Shown here: in pieces, positions 31,110-33,973 of the stretch
How positions within the stretch are numbered: the first letter of the stretch is position 1
How the letters are laid out: the number at the start of each line of letters is the position of its first letter
Source: Phellopilus nigrolimitatus
Taxonomy: Eukaryota; Basidiomycota; Agaricomycetes; Hymenochaetales; Hymenochaetaceae
Assembly (NCBI GenBank): GCA_021029095.1
Contig: JAJOHG010000277.1
Span: 1 to 33,973 of the forward strand
Direction of reading: 5' to 3'
DNA: 33,973 bases
Notes under the pieces: generated by a model
The model's database searches: none
Seen by the model: the letters and a program-made list of their open reading frames with translations, nothing else
Told to the model about the DNA's origin: nothing
Translations under genes and position numbers: made by a program

Positions 31110-31498
31110 TCAGGAGTATTGGTGCTACAGCTTCTTGCTTGCATCGCCTCTTTTATAGTTCTGGCTTGGAAAGATCTCCGAGTCCGATGGACACTGTCGG
31201 AGGAGTCACGTGCGGCGATGCGGGCCGGCCAGCCAGTATGCTTTCAGTTCCAAAGGTCATCACAATTTCCTAATTTGCATCTCCTAGCTTGCTCGATAGT
31301 TGTACAGTGGATATCCAGTTGAAGCACAAATAATTGTTGGGATGTAAAATTGTCGGGATAACATCATGTGCACGAGGAAACACCAACGAAGGTGACATTA
31401 TTGGCTGAGGAATACATGAGATGAGTAACGAAGGTAGATTATTTCGCTGAAATATTCCTCAGTGAGTAGAGAGCGCTGAGTACTTAAGAGTTCGAAGA
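31110..31498. other. intergenic region between SMP-30-like gene and ACP gene
   Basis: 389 bp holding the promoter of the SMP-30-like gene and the 3' flank of the ACP gene (both minus strand). A direct repeat is visible: AACGAAGGTGACATTA at 31384-31399 and AACGAAGGTAGATTA at 31427-31441. No gene seen. Confidence 0.5.
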
Positions 31499-32064
31499 CT
31501 AACCATCCGGAGTTTTGGCGATGTAGTCAATCGCTGGAAGACAGAAGTACATATGGAACTTAAGTAATTGCGAGTATAAGCTAAGCAAGGTAGTTGACTG
31601 ACCTTGCTGAACGGTCTTAATTTCATCTGCTTCAGCATCAGGAATCTCGACGGCGAACTCCTGGGTGGTCATTGGACTGTCAGCATGAAAATAGACCAAG
31701 AAAATATACTGCTTCATGCCTCCTCAATAGCCATCACCACCTCCACAGCATCTAAACTGTCCAGACCGAGGTCTTCTGAGAAGGAAGCCGTAGGTGCGAG
31801 CTATAGGCATTTGCCTTCGTCAAGTTTCGCGAGAATTATACATGAAGGTTTATGACTGACCTTGTTGGCCTTCACTTTCTCAAACGACTTGAGCACGTCG
31901 AGGATTCTGCTCTGGATGTCAGAACTTGACAATCCCGCTGCCGCCGAGTACGATGCACGCTGCAACGCAAAAGTCTGGGCACGCGCGAGAGCGACGCTCT
32001 GCGGAATGGCGATGACATTTCGTGGCCGCGAAACAGTACGAAGGGCGGTGCGGAGGAAAGACAT
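31499..32064 (-). CDS. ACP1: mitochondrial acyl carrier protein
   Basis: Carries acyl chains on 4'-phosphopantetheine for mitochondrial type II fatty acid (lipoate precursor) synthesis. In fungi it is also a subunit of complex I and a partner of LYR proteins in Fe-S and mitoribosome assembly. Four exons: 32064-31861, 31800-31720, 31660-31603, 31533-31499; 378 nt, 125 aa. The N-terminus MSFLRTALRTVSRPRNV is a presequence (Arg-rich, no acid); ATG 32166 is in frame upstream but would give an unlikely leader. Mature part: SSSDIQSRILDVLKSFEKV, then the prosthetic-group motif LGLDSLDAVEVVMAIEE (Ser83), then FAVEIPDAEADEIKTVQQ, AIDYIAKTPDG. Intron 2 must use a GC donor to keep IEE-EFAVEIPD in frame. 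The last residues differ slightly from the usual ...TPEAH ending; a further short exon is possible. Head to head with bL17m. Confidence 0.93.
31661..31719 (-). other. GC-AG intron in the ACP gene
   Basis: The donor is GCATGA after GAGGAG, and the acceptor is CACCCAG; 59 nt. Reading through meets TGA two codons later. No GT donor before that stop preserves the frame, while the GC donor restores AIEEEFAVEIPD, nearly invariant in mitochondrial ACP. A weaker GC donor than usual (GCAAG is the common form). Confidence 0.8.
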
Positions 32065-32246
32065 GGTTTTTCGATAAGTACGACCTAAGCGTGACGACGT
32101 CGCGCGCGCAAAATCACCGCTTGAATCTCGTGGGAAATATTTCTTTTTTTGATACGGGTATTGCATCGTTCTACGCTGCTCAAGCTCAAGCTCGCTGCTC
32201 TTCTCTTCTTCATAGCGGTTGCAAGGGCGAGTGCTTTGTTTTCAAG
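32065..32246. promoter_or_regulatory. short divergent region between two mitochondrial-protein genes
   Basis: 182 bp between the ATGs of ACP and bL17m. It contains a CRE-like TGACGACGTCG at 32092-32102 followed by alternating CG, then a pyrimidine-rich stretch (CTGCTCTTCTCTTCTTC) before the bL17m ATG. Both gene products work in the mitochondrial matrix, so joint control is plausible (inference). Confidence 0.45.
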
Positions 32247-33405
32247 ATGAAGCATGGTGTCGCTTTCAGGAAGTTCTCGCGGACATCGTCCCACCGGATG
32301 CTCATGCTTCGGTACGAATACATATATACGCTTTCCTCTCTAATGGACTAAATTCAAACAGGAACTTGGTCACGTCTCTCATAGAGCATGAGCAGATTAA
32401 GACCACACTTCCAAAAGCTAGGGATACTGCAAGGCTTGCTGAGAAGGTCTATACTGCTGTTTCTCTCCCGAATAAGTCACTTCAGTTGACAATATGACCT
32501 ATAGCTCATCACGCTAGGAAAGAAAGGTGATCTCCCTGCGGCTCGGCGTGCACAAGGGTTTTTGCTGCAGCACACTCTTATTCCGAAAGTATTTGGGATG
32601 CTAGCGCATCGCTATGCTCATCGGCCTGGCGGGTACACGCGCATCCACAAGTTTGGTAACCGCAGGGGTGACAACGCGCCTCACGCGATTCTCGAGCTCG
32701 TAGACAACCCGCGTGATTTGCGCTTCGAGATGACCGCGCGCGCAGTGGGCTGGGAGTTGCTTGGAAATGCGTTATCGCGAGGGCCACAGCACGTGATTAC
32801 AAGTGGGGTGCCCGGCGTTGAGGAGGTCATCAAGCAGGGGAAAAGTGCCACCAAGCCTGGTTTCTTGCATGAAGGGCTTGGGGGACGACTTCGTCGTGTC
32901 ACGCAGGAAAATCTAAAGAAAGTGTTGAGGTACAGGTCGAATGTGGGAGTCAAGGAGCTGAGTGTGAAGGCGGAAACTCACATCGTACGTCACGCATGCT
33001 ACCTAGGTGTTTTAGCATTGTATACTCATCGCGTGAATCTACAATCTACAGAAGCAATTAATTGCGGAACCATTGAGCCACCCCAGAGTTCGTCGGGACT
33101 TTGAGGAGACCATTGGCAACGTAAAGAACGCGGACCAGGAAAAACTAGCGGAGGCTTACGAACTGGGTCGTCAGAAAAAGCTACGAGCTGGAGACCGCGA
33201 ACCTGCTTCTGACAAAAGCACCGCTTCATTGACAACTGGTGTTCTCAATAGGAGGCGCAATGCTGGTCTGGGTCTGCCTGGAGCAGGATGGTATGAGAGG
33301 CAACGGGAGAGGCTGAGAGAAAAAGAAACGACCAAGGGCATAGAGTGGATCCTAGCGGTGTTTGCTTTTCCTGTGTATATTTTCTCTAATCATACAGTCC
33401 ATTAG
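32247..33405 (+). CDS. MRPL8: mitochondrial large-subunit ribosomal protein bL17m
   Basis: Structural protein of the mitoribosome large subunit. Four exons: 32247-32311, 32362-32446, 32505-32984, 33052-33405; 984 nt, 327 aa; introns 50, 58 and 67 nt. The first 100 aa are the bacterial L17 fold: MKHGVAFRKFSRTSSHRMLM, then NLVTSLIEHEQIKTTLPKAR, TARLAEKLITLGKKGD, a family insertion, then YTRIHKFGNRRGDNAPHAIL and ELVDNP. The protein is much longer than bacterial L17 (about 125 aa), as in fungi, with a charged helical extension (EKLAEAYELGRQKKLRAG, GLPGAGWYERQRERLREKE). The start is the conserved MKHG; no cleavable presequence is evident, as is common for this protein. The hydrophobic end after KGIEWILA may be a retained 40-nt intron (33358-33397), whose removal would move the stop to 33439. 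Confidence 0.93.
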
Positions 33406-33623
33406 TTCAATCGGAATCTCGTATCAGGCTTGTCTATGAAACTCAAAGAGGAGCGATGACATAAGCGCGGATTACACGTACCAAAATGACGTTGCTATGA
33501 TCTTCACTCTTGTTCATACTTGCAGTCATCATATCTGGAGTAATGACATATCGTCGAGCTGGTCGTATAAAATCCCAACGATGGCCCGCTGTGTCGACAA
33601 TCCCCCAATTATAAACCACCACA
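33406..33623. promoter_or_regulatory. promoter region of the alcohol dehydrogenase gene
   Basis: 218 bp between the bL17m stop and the next ATG. It contains TATAAA at 33566-33571, about 55 bp before the ATG and so in a plausible position for a TATA box, and ATTATAAACCACC just before the ATG. Confidence 0.4.
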
Positions 33624-33973
33624 ATGCAAGCTGCATCCAATGCTCTCCAGAATGTACGTATCTAGCTTTTAGCTGTTTGTTTTATGCGTCCGCTCACCGC
33701 GTTAACCAGTATATGGGTCCCGTCCCCATTGACGCAGCACTAAATACACAGGCCGCGGAGACGGATCTACCATGAAGGCCTTGGCATGGATGGGAACCAA
33801 ACAAGTCCAAGTTATCGACGCTCCCGTCCCGGACGTGACAGGACCCCGACGATATCGTCATAAAGGTTACCGGTACAACCATCTGTGGCTCTGACTTACA
33901 TCTATACCACGGTGAAATTGTGACTCTCCAGAAGGGCGATATCCTTGGGCATGAAGTACGTCGACTACCATCC
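33624..33973 (+). CDS. zinc-type alcohol dehydrogenase, 5' part (3' end outside window; two apparent compensating indels)
   Basis: Medium-chain zinc dehydrogenase of the kind resembling glutathione-dependent formaldehyde dehydrogenase. Exon 1 33624-33653 ([10 protein letters not shown]), GT-AG intron 33654-33709, exon 2 from 33710 ([20 protein letters not shown]). The next part [20 protein letters not shown] (from 33772) is one frame off, and the frame returns at 33842 with [20 protein letters not shown], then [18 protein letters not shown]. This last stretch has the catalytic zinc cysteine (CGSD) and the His-Glu pair (GHE) of the family. A missing base near 33765-33772 and an extra G near 33841-33842 explain this; uncorrected, TGA at 33773-33775 truncates the protein. 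A donor GTACGT follows GHE at 33957, and the gene runs off the window. The precise substrate class cannot be told. Confidence 0.8.

Noticed and set aside
32065..32166. Start of ACP at the upstream in-frame ATG 32166
   Set aside because: The added residues are not presequence-like and would place the start inside the 182-bp divergent promoter; MSFLRTALRTVSR is the usual start.

Overview
This is nuclear DNA from a filamentous basidiomycete fungus, most likely an Agaricomycete. The evidence is dense genes with many short introns (almost all 48-71 nt, GT-AG, often with CTAAC/CTGAC-type branch sites), protein families and C-terminal motifs typical of Agaricomycetes, and mitochondrial presequences on nuclear genes. 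There is no bacterial, viral or organellar gene, no CRISPR array and no intact transposon. I joined exons by hand from reading frame, splice sites and family conservation; every spliced length given is a multiple of three unless stated.

Layout, left to right. 1-850: 3' end of a C2-domain (Mug190-like) gene with two apparent frameshifts. 1065-2004 (-): Golgi SNARE GOS1. 2005-8875: a long gene-poor stretch, GC-rich in its right half, with microsatellites and one doubtful small gene at 4482-4995. 8876-9607 (-): conserved basidiomycete protein of unknown function. 11447-15293 (-): large DUF726/TMCO4-Mil1-like putative lipase. 15564-16240 (-): SRP14. 16433-17263 (+): small ankyrin-repeat protein. 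17446-19675 (-): histidyl-tRNA synthetase with two candidate starts (mitochondrial and cytosolic). 20364-21651 (-): scattered coding-like fragments. 21805-23815 (-): cytosolic aspartyl-tRNA synthetase. 24248-25808 (+): mitochondrial aspartate aminotransferase. 26119-27203 (+): serine-rich unknown protein. 27204-29786: gene-poor, with a hairpin element. 29787-31109 (-): SMP-30/gluconolactonase-like. 31499-32064 (-): mitochondrial acyl carrier protein. 32247-33405 (+): mitochondrial ribosomal protein bL17m. 33624-end (+): zinc-type alcohol dehydrogenase, cut by the window edge.

Most genes are housekeeping: two class II synthetases, a mitoribosomal protein, a signal-recognition-particle subunit, mitochondrial ACP and a mitochondrial transaminase. 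Several pairs are head to head over short intergenic regions (SRP14/ankyrin 192 bp, AspRS/AAT 432 bp, ACP/bL17m 182 bp), so shared promoters are plausible. I found no convincing new multi-gene system. The points most worth checking are two GC-AG introns (one beside two 13-14 nt micro-exons), the two-start HisRS, the ACP/bL17m pair, the hairpin at 28177-28290, and five apparent single-base indels in otherwise well-conserved genes, which look like assembly errors until shown otherwise.
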